64,000 bases of DNA from Corydoras sp. C115 (GCA_019802505.1 JAFMOC010000207.1:87001-151000); one strand, 5' to 3'. Positions 42,065-47,857 are shown, numbered from the stretch's first letter. A program made the numbers and translations. The notes: generated by a model not told the origin, from the letters alone.

Positions 42065-45015
42065 CTTGGAAACACAAACAGCTGATGGTGACTCCATCGT
42101 CCGGTCCCACTGCTGGAGGAGAGGCTGCAGAGAAAGCTGCTCTTATTTGATCCGGGGCCCAAAAAGCCCAGGTCTAATGAAGCCCCTGCTTTCACCTTTA
42201 ATAATATATTGCAAAATTTTGTATTAAGAACAAAAAGAAGCCAAAGTATCAAATATGACTGATCTTTACCCTGACTCCCCCCCCTCCCTCTCTCTCAGCC
42301 TCAGACAATCAGGCTGAGAAGCTGCTCTCTTATAACAGGGCGAACCGGGCGGTTGCAGTTCTCTGTAACCACCAGCGGGCGCCGCCAAAAACCTTCGAGC
42401 AGTCCATGGCCAACCTGCAGGCTAAGGTGAGTTCATTACATCTGAGGGTTCGAATGGGATTTCATGCTAAATTAAATTGTCTTCTTATCTTAAACGACCC
42501 TCCATCCTCCTCCATCCTCCCAGGGATGGAAGAGAGGAAACGTATCCACCATTATTCAGCACAGAACTGTTTATTTTCGGGAACACGGTTTAATTTTAGT
42601 GTTGAGATTAAGCATAACGAGGGCGAGACGTTGGCGTGATCAGCGGTGGCTCGTGTGATTTCAGATCGACAGCAGGAAGGAGCAGCTGGCTCTGGCTAAA
42701 AAGGAACTGAAACATGCCAAGAAGGAGGCGAAGGGGAGCGAAGACAACAAGCTGCTGGTGTAAGTGAGGACGGGACGTGGTTGTATCGGTCACACTTCGT
42801 TACTGTAAGTGTGTGTGTGTGTGTGTGTGTGTGTGTAGGGTGGTGGAGAAGAAGAAGAAGGCAGTGCAGCGATGTGAGGAACAGCTGCTGAGGATGGAAG
42901 TTCAGGCTACTGACAAAGAGGAGAACAAACAAATCGCCCTGAGCACCTCCAAATTAAACTACCTGGATCCACGCATCAGTGTGGCCTGGTGAGTCTGCAC
43001 CCGATTAATGCAGTAATCATCATCATCATCATCATCAAATGACATAAAGCCTCACAGGGATGCTTATCACCCCCACCCAACGTCACCTACGCCCCCTGGC
43101 TTTCCTTTCAGTATAGCGTTAGGATTATACGAGGGTTGGAACTTAAATTTACATACATTTGGTCAAAGGGAGCACAGGGTTCATCACAACATCCCTGGAG
43201 CAATGAGGGTTAAGGGTCTTGCTCAAGGACCCACATTGGTAATTTCAGTGGACCTGGGATTTGAACCCCCAACCTTCAGATTGATAGCCCAACACCCCAA
43301 CCACTGAGCTACCACTCCACCAAATAGCGCTCTACGGCCTGTCCAATCTCTGGAACTGTTCTGAAGCGAATGCCACAAAGTTCTGTACCATCCACCGTAT
43401 TCGCCGGACTTCAGTCCTTGTGACTTTGATTTGATTCTGAAGATGAAGGAATTCGCTTCAGAACAGACACACACACACACACACAGAGTTTAGAAACCCA
43501 AACAGCTGATGGTGTCTCCATCGTACGTCCCGCTGCTGGAGTAGAGGCTGCAGAGAAAGCTGGTCTTGATCCGGGGCTACAGCCCCGAAAACCCAGGTCT
43601 AACGAAGCGCCTGCTTTCACCTTTAATAATATATAATAAAATTCACTGGACCTGGGATTTGAACCCCCAACCTTCAGATTGATAGCCCAACACCCCCAAA
43701 CACTGAGCTACCACACCACCAAATAGTGGCAACTATATATTCACAACCGATAAAAGAGTTAGATGTTTGCACCTGTTACTGTCCTTCAAAGTCGTCACCA
43801 GCGTTGTGTAGAACCCGTCGCCAGCGATGTGGAAGGCGTAGTGTACCGTCAGCAGAGCCTGTTCTGTTGACGGTGAGAATGGAGCGCTCTACGGCCTGTC
43901 CAATCTCTGGAACTGTTCTGAAGCGAATGCCACCAAGTTCTGTACCATCCACCGTACTCGCCGGACTTCAGTCGTTGTGACTTTGATTTGATTCCGAAAA
44001 TGAGGGAATTCGCTTCAGAACAGACACACACAAACACAGAAACCCAAACAGCTGATGGTGTCTCCATCGTACGTCCCGCTGCTGGAGAAGAGGCTGCAGA
44101 GAAAGCCGGTCTTATTTGATTCGGGGCTACTGACAAAACATCCGGGGCTACAGCCCCGAAAGCCCAGGTCTAACGAAGCCCCTGCTTTCACCTTTAATAA
44201 TATATAATAAAATTCAGTGGACCTGGGATTTGAAGCCCCAACCTTCAGATTGATAGCCCAACGCCCCAACCACTGAGCTACCGCACCACCAAATAGTGGT
44301 CTACTGCCTGTCCAATCTCTGGAACTGTTCTGAAGCGAATGCCACGAAGTTCTGTACCATCCACCGTATTCGCCGGACTTCAGTCCTTGTGACTTTGATT
44401 TGATTCTGAAGATGAAGGAATTGGCTTCAGAACAGTTCCAGAGATTGGACAGGCAGTAGAGCGCTCCATTCGCACCATCAACAGAACAGGCTCTGTTGAC
44501 GGTATACTACGCCTTCCACATTGCCGGTGACGGGTTCTACACAACGCTGGTGACGACTTTGAAGGACAGTAACAGGTGCAAACATCTAACTCTTTTTATC
44601 GGTTGTGAAGTTCCAACCCTCGTATAATCCTAACGCTATACTGAAAGGAAAGCCAGAGGGCGTAGGTGACGTTGGGTGGGGGGTGATGAGCATCACTGTG
44701 AGGCTTCATGTCATTTGATGATGACGATGATTACTGTACTTAAGTTCCAACCCTCGTATATTAATTTTGCGTAATCAGGTTTAATCCAGACCTCAGCATA
44801 CAGTCTGAGTACCTCAGCGCTGGCAGGTGGCTATTACTGGGGCTCAAAGCAACAAATCAAATACAGAGTCGACTCTGTCAGTTGCATTTAGGATCTCTGT
44901 ACTTCTCCGTAGGTGTAAGAACATGGAGGTGCCACTGGATAAGATCTATAACAAGACTCAGAGGGATAAATTCGCCTGGGCCATCGACATGACCGAGCTA
45001 GACTTCAAATTTTAA
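17182..45015 (+). CDS. top1mt: Type IB DNA topoisomerase (TOP1/TOP1MT family), 17 coding exons
   Basis: Relaxes supercoiled DNA by nicking one strand through a 3'-phosphotyrosyl link. All exons join in frame (2103 bp) to 700 residues; nuclear TOP1 is about 765 and TOP1MT about 600. Residues 1-140 are charged and unstructured, with basic clusters (KKGRKRKRKQ, PKKKKT, LEKKKRK) like the nuclear tail of TOP1. The core starts at WRWWEEEKYEDGIKW. By alignment to human TOP1, active-site Arg488, Lys532, Arg590, His632 and Tyr723 are Arg423, Lys467, Arg525, His566 and Tyr658. A Lys-rich linker (about 586-640) precedes the C-terminal domain (SKLNYLDPR, ending DFKF). Features such as HKGPYF, GRGDHPK, INCSR and IPKPPAGHKW are closer to TOP1MT, while the tail looks nuclear. 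I cannot decide between a TOP1MT orthologue and a TOP1 paralogue; the symbol is provisional. An exon before 17182 is possible. Confidence 0.9.
17460..17490 (+). mobile_element. Tc1-like scrap
   Basis: Contains GGGCCTTCCCAAACTGTTTT, a one-base-shorter form of the shared internal phrase. Confidence 0.4.
17500..18798. other. topoisomerase intron 1, mostly unique
   Basis: No recognised repeat. The part at 17760-18030 is GC-rich with TTAATTAATTA-type text and could be conserved non-coding sequence. A possible exon at 18150-18219 (Lys-rich) has a wrong phase and is rejected below. Confidence 0.4.
18799..19775 (+). repeat. GATA/GTTA microsatellite block
   Basis: Nearly 1 kb of TAGA and TAGT units: long (GATA)n runs broken by TATAGTTAGTTAGA interruptions that recur every 40-80 bp, giving a second-order period. 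Confidence 0.95.
19776..20603. other. topoisomerase intron 1, unique sequence before exon 2
   Basis: No repeat recognised. The part at 20200-20500 has several homeodomain-like ATTA/TAAT cores in non-repetitive sequence. No coding exon supported. Confidence 0.35.
20604..20723 (+). CDS. top1mt: top1-family exon 2
   Basis: Completes Leu from exon 1, then PMPGVKEEPDDGDFVGEKKG and a basic run RKRKRKQEPGD. It aligns with the IKDEPEDDGYF part of the nuclear TOP1 tail. The acceptor ATGTGACAG has only a moderate pyrimidine tract; the donor is GTGAGT. Confidence 0.82.
20790..20845 (+). repeat. Dispersed repeat fragment flanking a minisatellite
   Basis: AGCAGCACTGCTGTGTCTGA is one half of a repeat seen more completely near 54770. 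Its continuation (CCACCTTATTGCTCCATCTT) is at 22185, across the minisatellite. Confidence 0.55.
20845..22147 (+). repeat. Minisatellite, ~19-bp GGTGCAGGTGTGTCAGTGT unit
   Basis: About 1.3 kb in intron 2 of the topoisomerase gene. The main unit is 19 bp, with 10-bp variants (GGTACATGGT, GGTACAGGGT) inserted in patterns. All three plus frames stay open for over 430 codons because the unit lacks stops. This is low complexity, not a gene. Confidence 0.95.
22148..23140. other. topoisomerase intron 2, mixed sequence
   Basis: Includes repeat fragments at 22150-22225 and 22800-22890, a SINE-B scrap at 22925-22985 (GAAGGTTGAGGGTTCAAATC) and a run of about 33 G near 22997-23029. No exon supported. Confidence 0.5.
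23141..23391 (-). repeat. SINE-A copy, minus strand
   Basis: Body and B box present with several deletions; the A box and tail are missing. Confidence 0.82.
23400..23610 (-). repeat. Dispersed repeat fragment
   Basis: CCATGTCAGTGTCACTGCAG and ATCCACCACCCTAATAATAC belong to the same family as 54770-54920 and 57300-57540. Confidence 0.6.
23692..23779 (+). CDS. top1mt: top1-family exon 3
   Basis: Completes a Leu codon, then PKKKKTIKEEEEEESGLEKK and KRKSQKNVK. It is a basic/acidic tail with NLS-like PKKKK and KKKRK. Acceptor GTCCCTCAG, donor GTACAG. Confidence 0.85.
23870..23997 (+). CDS. top1mt: top1-family exon 4
   Basis: Encodes KVKKEEEEEESVTKKKKKTK, then EEIEAARALKMKMKEEEEQK, then RWRW. 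The last Trp codon is split. RWRWWEEE across the junction equals the KWKWWEEE start of the TOP1 core. Acceptor GTTTACAG, donor GTGATG. Intron 3 is only 90 bp. Confidence 0.88.
24035..24790 (+). repeat. Minisatellite, ~57-bp CCACAGCCCACCACGCCACA unit
   Basis: About 13 imperfect units rich in CCAC and TACCAC in intron 4. The second half decays into shorter CTACCACAGCCTGCCA units. Confidence 0.93.
24996..25111 (+). CDS. top1mt: top1-family exon 5
   Basis: Start of the DNA-clamp core: WEEEKYEDGIKWKFLEHKGP, then YFPPDYQPLPENVKFYYEG. Acceptor TCTCTTCAG, donor GTGTGG. Confidence 0.95.
25197..25318 (+). CDS. top1mt: top1-family exon 6
   Basis: Encodes KAVRLSLPAEEVALFFAQML and DHEYTTKEVFRNNFFKDWRK. 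The DHEYTTKE and NFFKDWRK blocks are near invariant in the family. The intron before it is only 85 bp. Confidence 0.95.
25319..25489. other. Start of topoisomerase intron 6
   Basis: G runs at 25327-25336 and 25445-25452 in otherwise plain sequence. Confidence 0.5.
25490..25660 (-). repeat. SINE-A copy, heavily deleted, minus strand
   Basis: Tail and ATCCAGGGGGAGAACA are clear; the rest is shortened and ends CGGGAATCCCCAGCGCT. Confidence 0.75.
25677..25917 (-). repeat. SINE-A copy, minus strand
   Basis: Tail through B box. A deletion removes the GTTTCGGGCGCTGGGCAG part. Confidence 0.82.
25918..26618. other. topoisomerase intron 6, unique sequence
   Basis: No repeat or exon supported. The part at 26370-26560 is non-repetitive and may be conserved non-coding sequence. 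Confidence 0.35.
26619..26886 (-). repeat. SINE-A copy, minus strand
   Basis: Body present; cut just before the B box, where the next copy's GATGG-type tail begins. Confidence 0.85.
26887..27208 (-). repeat. SINE-A copy, minus strand
   Basis: Adjoins the previous copy with no spacer. Nearly complete apart from a short deletion near the C run and a lost A-box end. Confidence 0.87.
27209..27719. other. topoisomerase intron 6, unique sequence
   Basis: No repeat recognised. Short open frames have no splice context. Confidence 0.4.
27720..28610 (+). repeat. Minisatellite, GGGGACCAGGAGATGAAGCC unit
   Basis: About 890 bp of 26-30-bp purine-rich units with variants (GAAGAAGC, GGAAAAGTAGGAGGA). The central 28010-28230 part is nearly homogeneous. 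It gives false minus-strand frames of about 300 codons. Confidence 0.95.
28698..28741 (+). repeat. (GT)n tract abutting a splice acceptor
   Basis: About 22 GT units end two bases before the AG of exon 7 (GTGTGTAG/GAG). There is no ordinary pyrimidine tract. Confidence 0.95.
28744..28866 (+). CDS. top1mt: top1-family exon 7
   Basis: 41 codons: EMTLEERMLITDLNKCDFGE, then LHTMHKQKVEARKNMSKEEK, then L. KCDF and MSKEEK are family motifs. Donor GTATGT. Confidence 0.94.
29010..29197 (+). CDS. top1mt: top1-family exon 8
   Basis: Encodes VIKEANQKIVEEYGFCTLDH, HRERIGNFKIEPPGLFRGRG, DHPKQGMLKKRLRPEDVIIN and CSR (split). The NFKIEPPGLFRGRG stretch is a hallmark of type IB enzymes. Intron 7 is 143 bp. 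Donor GTAAGA. Confidence 0.97.
29265..29583 (+). repeat. SINE-A copy
   Basis: A box GGCTTAGTGGTTGGC, B box GGTTCGAATCCC. The tail is reduced to GATGGATGG. Confidence 0.87.
29584..29868. other. topoisomerase intron 8, unique end
   Basis: Plain sequence leading to the acceptor CCCCGTAG of exon 9; no other feature. Confidence 0.4.
29869..30013 (+). CDS. top1mt: top1-family exon 9
   Basis: Encodes (R)NSHIPKPPAGHKWKEVRHD, then NTVTWLASWTENVQGSCKYV, then MLNANSKLK. The KWKEVRHDNTVTWL block is highly conserved. Donor GTACAC. Confidence 0.96.
30110..30205 (+). repeat. SINE-A 5' fragment
   Basis: Only the tRNA-like head: A box GTGCCTTAGTGGTTTAGC and B box GGTTCGATTCCC. Confidence 0.82.
30339..30693 (+). 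repeat. SINE-A copy, full length
   Basis: Complete head, body and tail (GATAAAGCGGAAGATGATGG), with a C run of 12. Confidence 0.9.
30694..31314. other. topoisomerase intron 9
   Basis: An (ATTT)n stretch at 30755-30780, an (ATC)n run near 31106-31125 and a Tc1-like scrap GGGCCTTCCCCAAACTGTTC at 31223-31242. No exon supported. Confidence 0.45.
31315..31545 (+). repeat. TG-rich tract before exon 10
   Basis: About 230 bp of GTGTGTGC/TTGTGTG units running up to the acceptor GTGTGTCAG/GGA. Confidence 0.93.
31549..31692 (+). CDS. top1mt: top1-family exon 10
   Basis: 48 codons: GEKDWEKYEVARKLKTCVDG, IRTQYQADLKSKQMGTRQRA, VALYFIDK. The TRQRAVALYFIDK block leads into the active-site Arg on exon 11. 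Six bases after the donor a (CA)n tract begins. Confidence 0.96.
31697..31733 (+). repeat. (CA)n tract just after the exon 10 donor
   Basis: About 18 CA units immediately downstream of GTATGA. They are complementary to the TG tracts before exons 10 and 11. Confidence 0.95.
31734..32071. other. topoisomerase intron 10, plain part
   Basis: A Tc1-like scrap (CCAACAGTTTAGGGAAGGCC) lies at about 31845. No exon. Confidence 0.45.
32072..32388 (-). repeat. SINE-A copy, minus strand
   Basis: Complete at the A-box end (CTAAGCCGCCGTGCCGCCC). The tail is lost and a CCCATG triplication sits near 32100. Confidence 0.88.
32578..32647 (+). repeat. (GT)n tract abutting the exon 11 acceptor
   Basis: About 35 GT units followed at once by GAAG/CTG. 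The acceptor has no recognisable pyrimidine tract. Confidence 0.95.
32651..32836 (+). CDS. top1mt: top1-family exon 11 (active-site Arg and Lys)
   Basis: 62 codons: LALRAGNEKEEGETADTVGC, CSLRVEHITLHDSLDGERCV, VEFDFLGKDCIRYYNKVPVS and KR. LALRAGNEKE holds the equivalent of human Arg488 and FLGKD that of Lys532. Donor GTGAGA. Confidence 0.97.
32890..34160 (+). repeat. Minisatellite, CGTTCTCTGGGCATCGTCGC unit
   Basis: About 1.25 kb in intron 11. The basic unit is about 27 bp (CCCCAACGGCGTTCTCTGGG followed by CATCGTCG). A higher-order unit of 343 bp starting CCATTGCCGTATCCTGGACA is repeated at 33296 and 33639, with a shortened third at about 33953. Confidence 0.95.
34161..34634. other. topoisomerase intron 11, unique sequence
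   Basis: Non-repetitive and moderately GC-rich; no exon seen. Confidence 0.35.
34635..34815 (+). repeat. GGTGGTGAT minisatellite
   Basis: Units of GGTGGTGGTGATGGTGGTGG with GGAGGTGAT variants over about 180 bp; purine-rich on the plus strand. Confidence 0.93.
34861..35102 (+). repeat. TG-rich simple repeat
   Basis: GTGTGTGTGAGTG/TGTCTGTATGAG units. No unit is regular enough to name a single period. Confidence 0.9.
35185..35630 (+). repeat. CT-rich tract
   Basis: Pure (CT)n between about 35265 and 35410, decaying into CT-rich text upstream of exon 12. It lies about 100 bp before that exon's acceptor. Confidence 0.9.
35735..35803 (+). CDS. top1mt: top1-family exon 12
   Basis: 23 codons: VFKNLKLFMKNKQEGDDLFD and RLN. 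Acceptor GTCTCTCAG, donor GTGAGT. Confidence 0.94.
35804..36265. other. topoisomerase intron 12, unique part
   Basis: GC-rich at 35890-36190 (CGCGGC, GCCGCCG), CpG-island-like but without a recognisable exon. Confidence 0.35.
36266..36316 (+). repeat. (TG)n microsatellite
   Basis: About 25 TG units at the start of a duplicated segment. Confidence 0.93.
36318..36735 (+). repeat. 232-bp tandem duplication carrying a short conserved open frame
   Basis: Two units (CACAGGTGAGCAG starts at 36352 and 36584) contain the same frame ending MSDPYWLPSKLQNKDGH and a stop at 36462-36464 and 36694-36696. Within about 108 bp the frames differ at four positions, three of them synonymous. I do not recognise the protein; it may be a duplicated exon of an unknown gene or chance. 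Confidence 0.6.
36750..37960 (+). repeat. TG-rich minisatellite, ~30-bp GAGTGGGTGTGTGCTTGGTT unit
   Basis: About 1.2 kb in intron 12. The regular unit is GTGTGTGTGAGAGTGGGTGT followed by GCGCTTGGTT. Longer blocks containing ATGGTTGTATTAGCTTGTTT recur at about 37666 and 37868. Confidence 0.93.
37965..38110. repeat. Perfect 42-bp inverted repeat
   Basis: The arms 37965-38006 and 38069-38110 appear exactly complementary (CCAGAACCATTACACTCACA against TGTGAGTGTAATGGTTCTGG). The 62-bp loop ends in a (TG)n run. Confidence 0.9.
38111..38349. other. topoisomerase intron 12, short plain stretch
   Basis: A (CA)n run at 38205-38234; otherwise nothing recognised. Confidence 0.45.
38350..39215 (+). repeat. 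Minisatellite, GGAGGTGAGGTGGAGTCATT unit
   Basis: About 860 bp of 20-25-bp units. From 38700 they are organised into longer blocks (AGCAGTCATGATGGAGG with GTGGAGTCATTGTGGAGG). Confidence 0.93.
39216..39792. mobile_element. Degenerate Tc1-like remnant and unique sequence
   Basis: From 39480 the order of phrases follows the Tc1-like family: GCAGCTGTAACATCTGCAG, TGTTGGACGAGAGGTCCTGT and GATGGGGTTGAGATTGGGG. No transposase frame survives. The part before 39480 is plain. Confidence 0.5.
39793..40081 (-). repeat. SINE-A copy, minus strand
   Basis: A deletion removes the C-run part between the tail and AACGTTTCGGGCGCTGGG. The A-box end is complete. Confidence 0.87.
40102..40440 (-). repeat. SINE-A copy, full length, minus strand
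   Basis: Complete from (TTCA)n tail complement to CCACCATGCCGCC. Confidence 0.9.
40646..40760 (+). CDS. top1mt: top1-family exon 13
   Basis: Encodes TAMLNKHLSSLMSGLTAKVF, RTFNASMTLQQQLKELSN and a split Ser. AKVFRTFNAS holds the equivalent of active-site Arg590. Strong pyrimidine tract; donor GTGAGT. Confidence 0.96.
40761..41062. other. topoisomerase intron 13, start
   Basis: A scrap of the Tc1-like family at 40875-40930 (TTCATCCAGAAGAGCATTTT); nothing else. Confidence 0.45.
41221..41690 (-). repeat. SINE-A copy with an internal inverted duplication
   Basis: Normal tail and head, but the middle is copied back on itself. 41375-41481 reads TATATGGGGCAATTTG to TACATGGATC and then the reverse complement, before the element continues. 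Confidence 0.85.
42028..42060. repeat. (CA)n microsatellite
   Basis: About 17 CA units within the hAT-like element. Confidence 0.93.
42299..42426 (+). CDS. top1mt: top1-family exon 14 (active-site His)
   Basis: Encodes SDNQAEKLLSYNRANRAVAV, LCNHQRAPPKTFEQSMANLQ, AK. LCNHQR holds the equivalent of His632. Acceptor with a long C/T tract; donor GTGAGT. Confidence 0.97.
42665..42759 (+). CDS. top1mt: top1-family exon 15 (linker)
   Basis: Lys-rich helix: IDSRKEQLALAKKELKHAKK, EAKGSEDNKLL, and a split Val codon. The phase-consistent donor is GTAAGT two bases after CTGCTG. Confidence 0.93.
42811..42836 (+). repeat. (GT)n tract abutting the exon 16 acceptor
   Basis: About 13 GT units directly before AG/GGTGGTG. 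Intron 15 is only 79 bp, so the tract occupies about a third of it. Confidence 0.94.
42839..42988 (+). CDS. top1mt: top1-family exon 16 (catalytic Tyr)
   Basis: Encodes VVEKKKKAVQRCEEQLLRME, VQATDKEENKQIALSTSKLN and YLDPRISVAW (split). The Tyr of SKLNYLDPR is the nucleophile (Tyr658 here). Donor GTGAGT. Confidence 0.97.
43165..43322 (-). repeat. SINE-B copy, minus strand
   Basis: Reads from the CATCACAACATCCCTGG body to the A-box complement CACTGAGCTACCACTCC. Confidence 0.82.
43641..43725 (-). repeat. SINE-B 5' fragment, minus strand
   Basis: Only the tRNA-like head (B box complement GGGATTTGAACCCCC, A box complement CTGAGCTACCAC). Confidence 0.78.
44212..44296 (-). repeat. SINE-B 5' fragment, minus strand
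   Basis: Same truncation point as the fragment at 43641, so the two were probably copied together. Confidence 0.78.
44913..45015 (+). CDS. top1mt: top1-family exon 17 (last coding)
   Basis: Completes Trp, then CKNMEVPLDKIYNKTQRDKF, AWAIDMTELDFKF and TAA (45013-45015). This is the normal C-terminus of the family. Acceptor TTCTCCGTAG. Confidence 0.96.
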
Positions 45016-45140
45016 TGTTCCGATCTTTTAAACAGTTTAATCTTAAACGTTCTTAAGAGGGGCAACCTCAAAAAGTTTGTTTTTAATGCGCTGTTTGTTC
45101 CATTTTTATACAGTTCAATAAATAACCTTTTAAATTCCTC
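45016..45140 (+). terminator. Short 3' UTR with poly(A) signal
   Basis: AATAAA at 45117-45122, about 100 bp after the stop codon, followed by T/GT-rich text. It would give a 3' UTR of about 120 bases. Confidence 0.65.
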
Positions 45141-46057
45141 AGGACTGTTTCATTACAGAAGCTCAGGGATTAATTAGGACCTCCGGGTTCGTTTACCAAA
45201 CTGCCTCATTTTGGCTTAAAAGATATAAACTGTATATTATATAAGAGCACTGTTTTGTATTTATCCTGAAGCTGTGAGGTCAGACACTGATGTTGGACAA
45301 AAGGTCCGGCTTTCGATCTTAAGTGAGCGATAACGTTGAGGTTAAGCTTCTGCCCGCAAGACTCCCCCTACTTGGGCACGGTCCTGCTGGAAAGAAAAGG
45401 GCCCTCCCTAAACTGTTTCTACAACATTTGGATAAGGTCCAAAAACATGAGAGTTCAGTCTTATCTGTTTATATGAAATAATTAGACCATCATTCATTAA
45501 ACGGATTTGTTTTCTGTATCGGACCATTTTGGACCAAAGTATTACGCCACCTATAGGTACTTGAGTGACATCTAAAATGCCCTGTATCTCTAATGTAATC
45601 CCTACCTGATTAAATCAGCATGTAGAATTGATGTACAACTTTATATAAACGTAACCTTATTCTACGTACAGTATGTACATGGACAACGGGAGCTTTTATA
45701 AGACTTACCCCCCCCCCACCCCATCACACTGCTAATACTTAGGATCCCTACAGAACAGAACGAGTTTACACATTTCGTGTCACAAAGAAATTTGGCACCA
45801 CAGTAGGGATGAAACAATTAATTGTTTTTGCAAATAATCACAATTGAAAAACGTGTCAATTAATGAATCGTAAGAGCGCCTCTACATCATGACATTCATG
45901 AGTAAAATAGAAAGTTCACACTTAGGCTTCAAAAGAAGTTAAATTGATATGTACTTTAAGGAACAACTTTTTATAACTTAAATAATTAAATATTTTGGGT
46001 TATTATTCAGCAAAAGCCATGCGTGGTTTCTTTCCAATAACAATGTTATTACTTGTT
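45141..46057. other. Space downstream of the topoisomerase gene
   Basis: At 45270-45460 is a degenerate Tc1-like remnant (CAGACACTGATGTTGGACAA, GGTCCTGCTGGAAAGAAAAG, GGGCCCTCCCTAAACTG). The rest is AT-rich and plain. Confidence 0.5.
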
Positions 46058-46354
46058 TATCCATTCCATCTTTCGCTTTATCCTCTATTAGGGTCGCGGG
46101 GGGGTTCCCCATGCCCATCCAGGGGAGAACGTTTCGGGCGCTGGGCAGATACCCCCAGGACAGGGCGCCAATCTATCACTGGGCACACACTCAAACAGAC
46201 AGACTCTAAATGGGGCAATTTGGAGACTTCAATTGACCTTGAGCCATGTTGATGTTTTTGGACTGTGGGCGGAAACCCATGTGGACACGGGGAGAACATG
46301 GAAACTCCACCCAGATTGGGATTCGAACCGGGAATCCCTAGAACTAAGAGGTGA
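46058..46354 (-). repeat. SINE-A copy, minus strand
   Basis: Tail to B box; the A box is replaced by other sequence. A short deletion removes GAGAACCCGG. Confidence 0.87.
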
Positions 46355-46428
46355 GGGACGCCAATCTATCACTGAGGTTATTCTCGTGATTTAAAATTTT
46401 TTAATTTTTTTTTAGACAATAATCAGAC

Positions 46429-46778
46429 CGGCGGCACAGTGGCTTAGTGGTTTAGCATGTTCTCCTCTCAGCACTAGGGATTCCCGGTTCGAATCTCCAT
46501 CTGGGTGGAGTTTCCATGTTCTCCCCGTGTCCGAGTGGGTTTCCTCCGGGTTCTCCGGTTTCCTCCCACATTTCAAAAACATGGATCAAGTCAATTGAAT
46601 TCTCAAAATTGCCCCATATAGAGTGTGTTTGTGTGAGTGAGTGTGTGCCCAGCGATGGATTGGCGCCCTGTCCTGGGTGTATCTGTCCAGCGCCTGAGAC
46701 ATTCTCCCCTGGATGGGCATGGGGAACCCCACCGCGACCCTAATGGAGGATAAAGCGGAAGATAATGAATGAATGAAT
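46429..46778 (+). repeat. SINE-A copy, full length
   Basis: Head, body and tail (AATGAATGAATG) all present, B box GGTTCGAATCTCC. Confidence 0.9.
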
Positions 46779-47501
46779 CTGACCATCAAAATCTGTAATC
46801 GTCTCAACCTTACACTAATCACGATGTCCCGCCCTCTGACCCTTGATCAGACTGCAAAGCCCTAAAACATTCCTAATGTAAACCCATGTCAGTATCCATG
46901 GAAACCATCACTGTATCTGATGTGAAGGAACCATGTTCTGTAATCATATAAAAGAACGTCATGCTCACACAAACCAGTCTGGCGCTGAGGTTTAGTATGA
47001 AACCAGTTTTAATTGCACAAATTCGGTTGTTAATGGAATGGAGTCCGGTCGGCCCGCTGACGATCCGGGGCCTTTGGAATAAAATGCTGTACCCATTAAA
47101 GAAAAAACCTAAATGTAAGAGTCACGCTGTCAGGAAACGACCCTTATTGAAAACTAGTATAAAAAAGCACTATACAATAAACATCTAATCAAAGCAGTCA
47201 CCGCTGCGGGGGGCGGGGGGGAGCAGCTGCGCCGTTCTCAGAGAACGTCCTCACTTCAGGGTAACTCGACATCCTGTTCAACAGACAGAAGATTAAAGTG
47301 CTGGATTTAGGGCAATAAGTACAAATAATCAGTCTCCAGCCTCATCACATAGGGGCAGAGCCCTCATCTTTCACCCCTGTGCATCACCACTGAGTGTCAT
47401 CTGACCACTCACCGTGATTTATAGTCGACATAAAGCTTTAATCTGGATTAACTCCGATGCATAGAGCTCGGCTTATGGAAAAACCCTCAATGGGGTATAA
47501 A
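46779..47501. other. Intergenic sequence between the two convergent genes
   Basis: No gene or named repeat. A 75-codon open frame at 46961 has no support. Confidence 0.4.
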
Positions 47502-47857
47502 GATCCATCCATCCATTATCTTCCGCTTTATCCTCTATTAGGGTCGCGGGGGGTTCCCCATGCCCATCCAGGGGAGACAGTTTGGGGCGCTGGGCAGATA
47601 CACCCAGGACAGGGTGCCAATCTATCACTGGACACACAGACACACACACATACTGTACACACTCTATATGGGGGAATTTGGAGAACTCAATTGACTTGAT
47701 CCATGTTTTTGGACTGTGGGAGGAAACCGGAGAACCCGGAGGAAACCCACGCGGACACGGGGAGAACATGGAAACTCCACCCAGATGGGGATTCGAACCG
47801 GGAATCCCTTATCACTGAGAGGCGAACATGCTAACCACTAAACCACCGTGCCGCCCC
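47502..47857 (-). repeat. SINE-A copy, full length, minus strand
   Basis: Complete and close to consensus. It ends about 50 bp downstream of the HSBP1 stop codon, so it abuts or lies within that gene's 3' UTR. Confidence 0.9.

Larger units (their letters stand above)
41063..42195. mobile_element. hAT-like non-autonomous element, interrupted by a SINE
   Basis: The left end CAGGGGCGTTTTTAGGG and the right end CCCAGGTCTAATGAAGCCCC, followed by TG, are related inverted termini; hAT elements typically begin CAGGGG. The right-end block (42060-42195) recurs at about 43490-43620 and 44040-44185. No transposase frame. A SINE-A copy lies inside at 41221-41690. Confidence 0.5.
43018..44755. mobile_element. 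Composite mariner remnant between long inverted arms
   Basis: The left arm 43018-43152 is repeated inverted at about 44612-44755, each with ACGAGGGTTGGAACTT. The interior holds three copies (about 43330, 43880 and 44300) of a transposase fragment encoding HPPYSPDFSPCDFDLIL, typical of mariner C-terminal catalytic text. One C-terminal piece at 44430-44600 has NAGDDFEG. All are broken. Pieces of SINE-B and of the hAT-like right end alternate with them. Confidence 0.65.
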
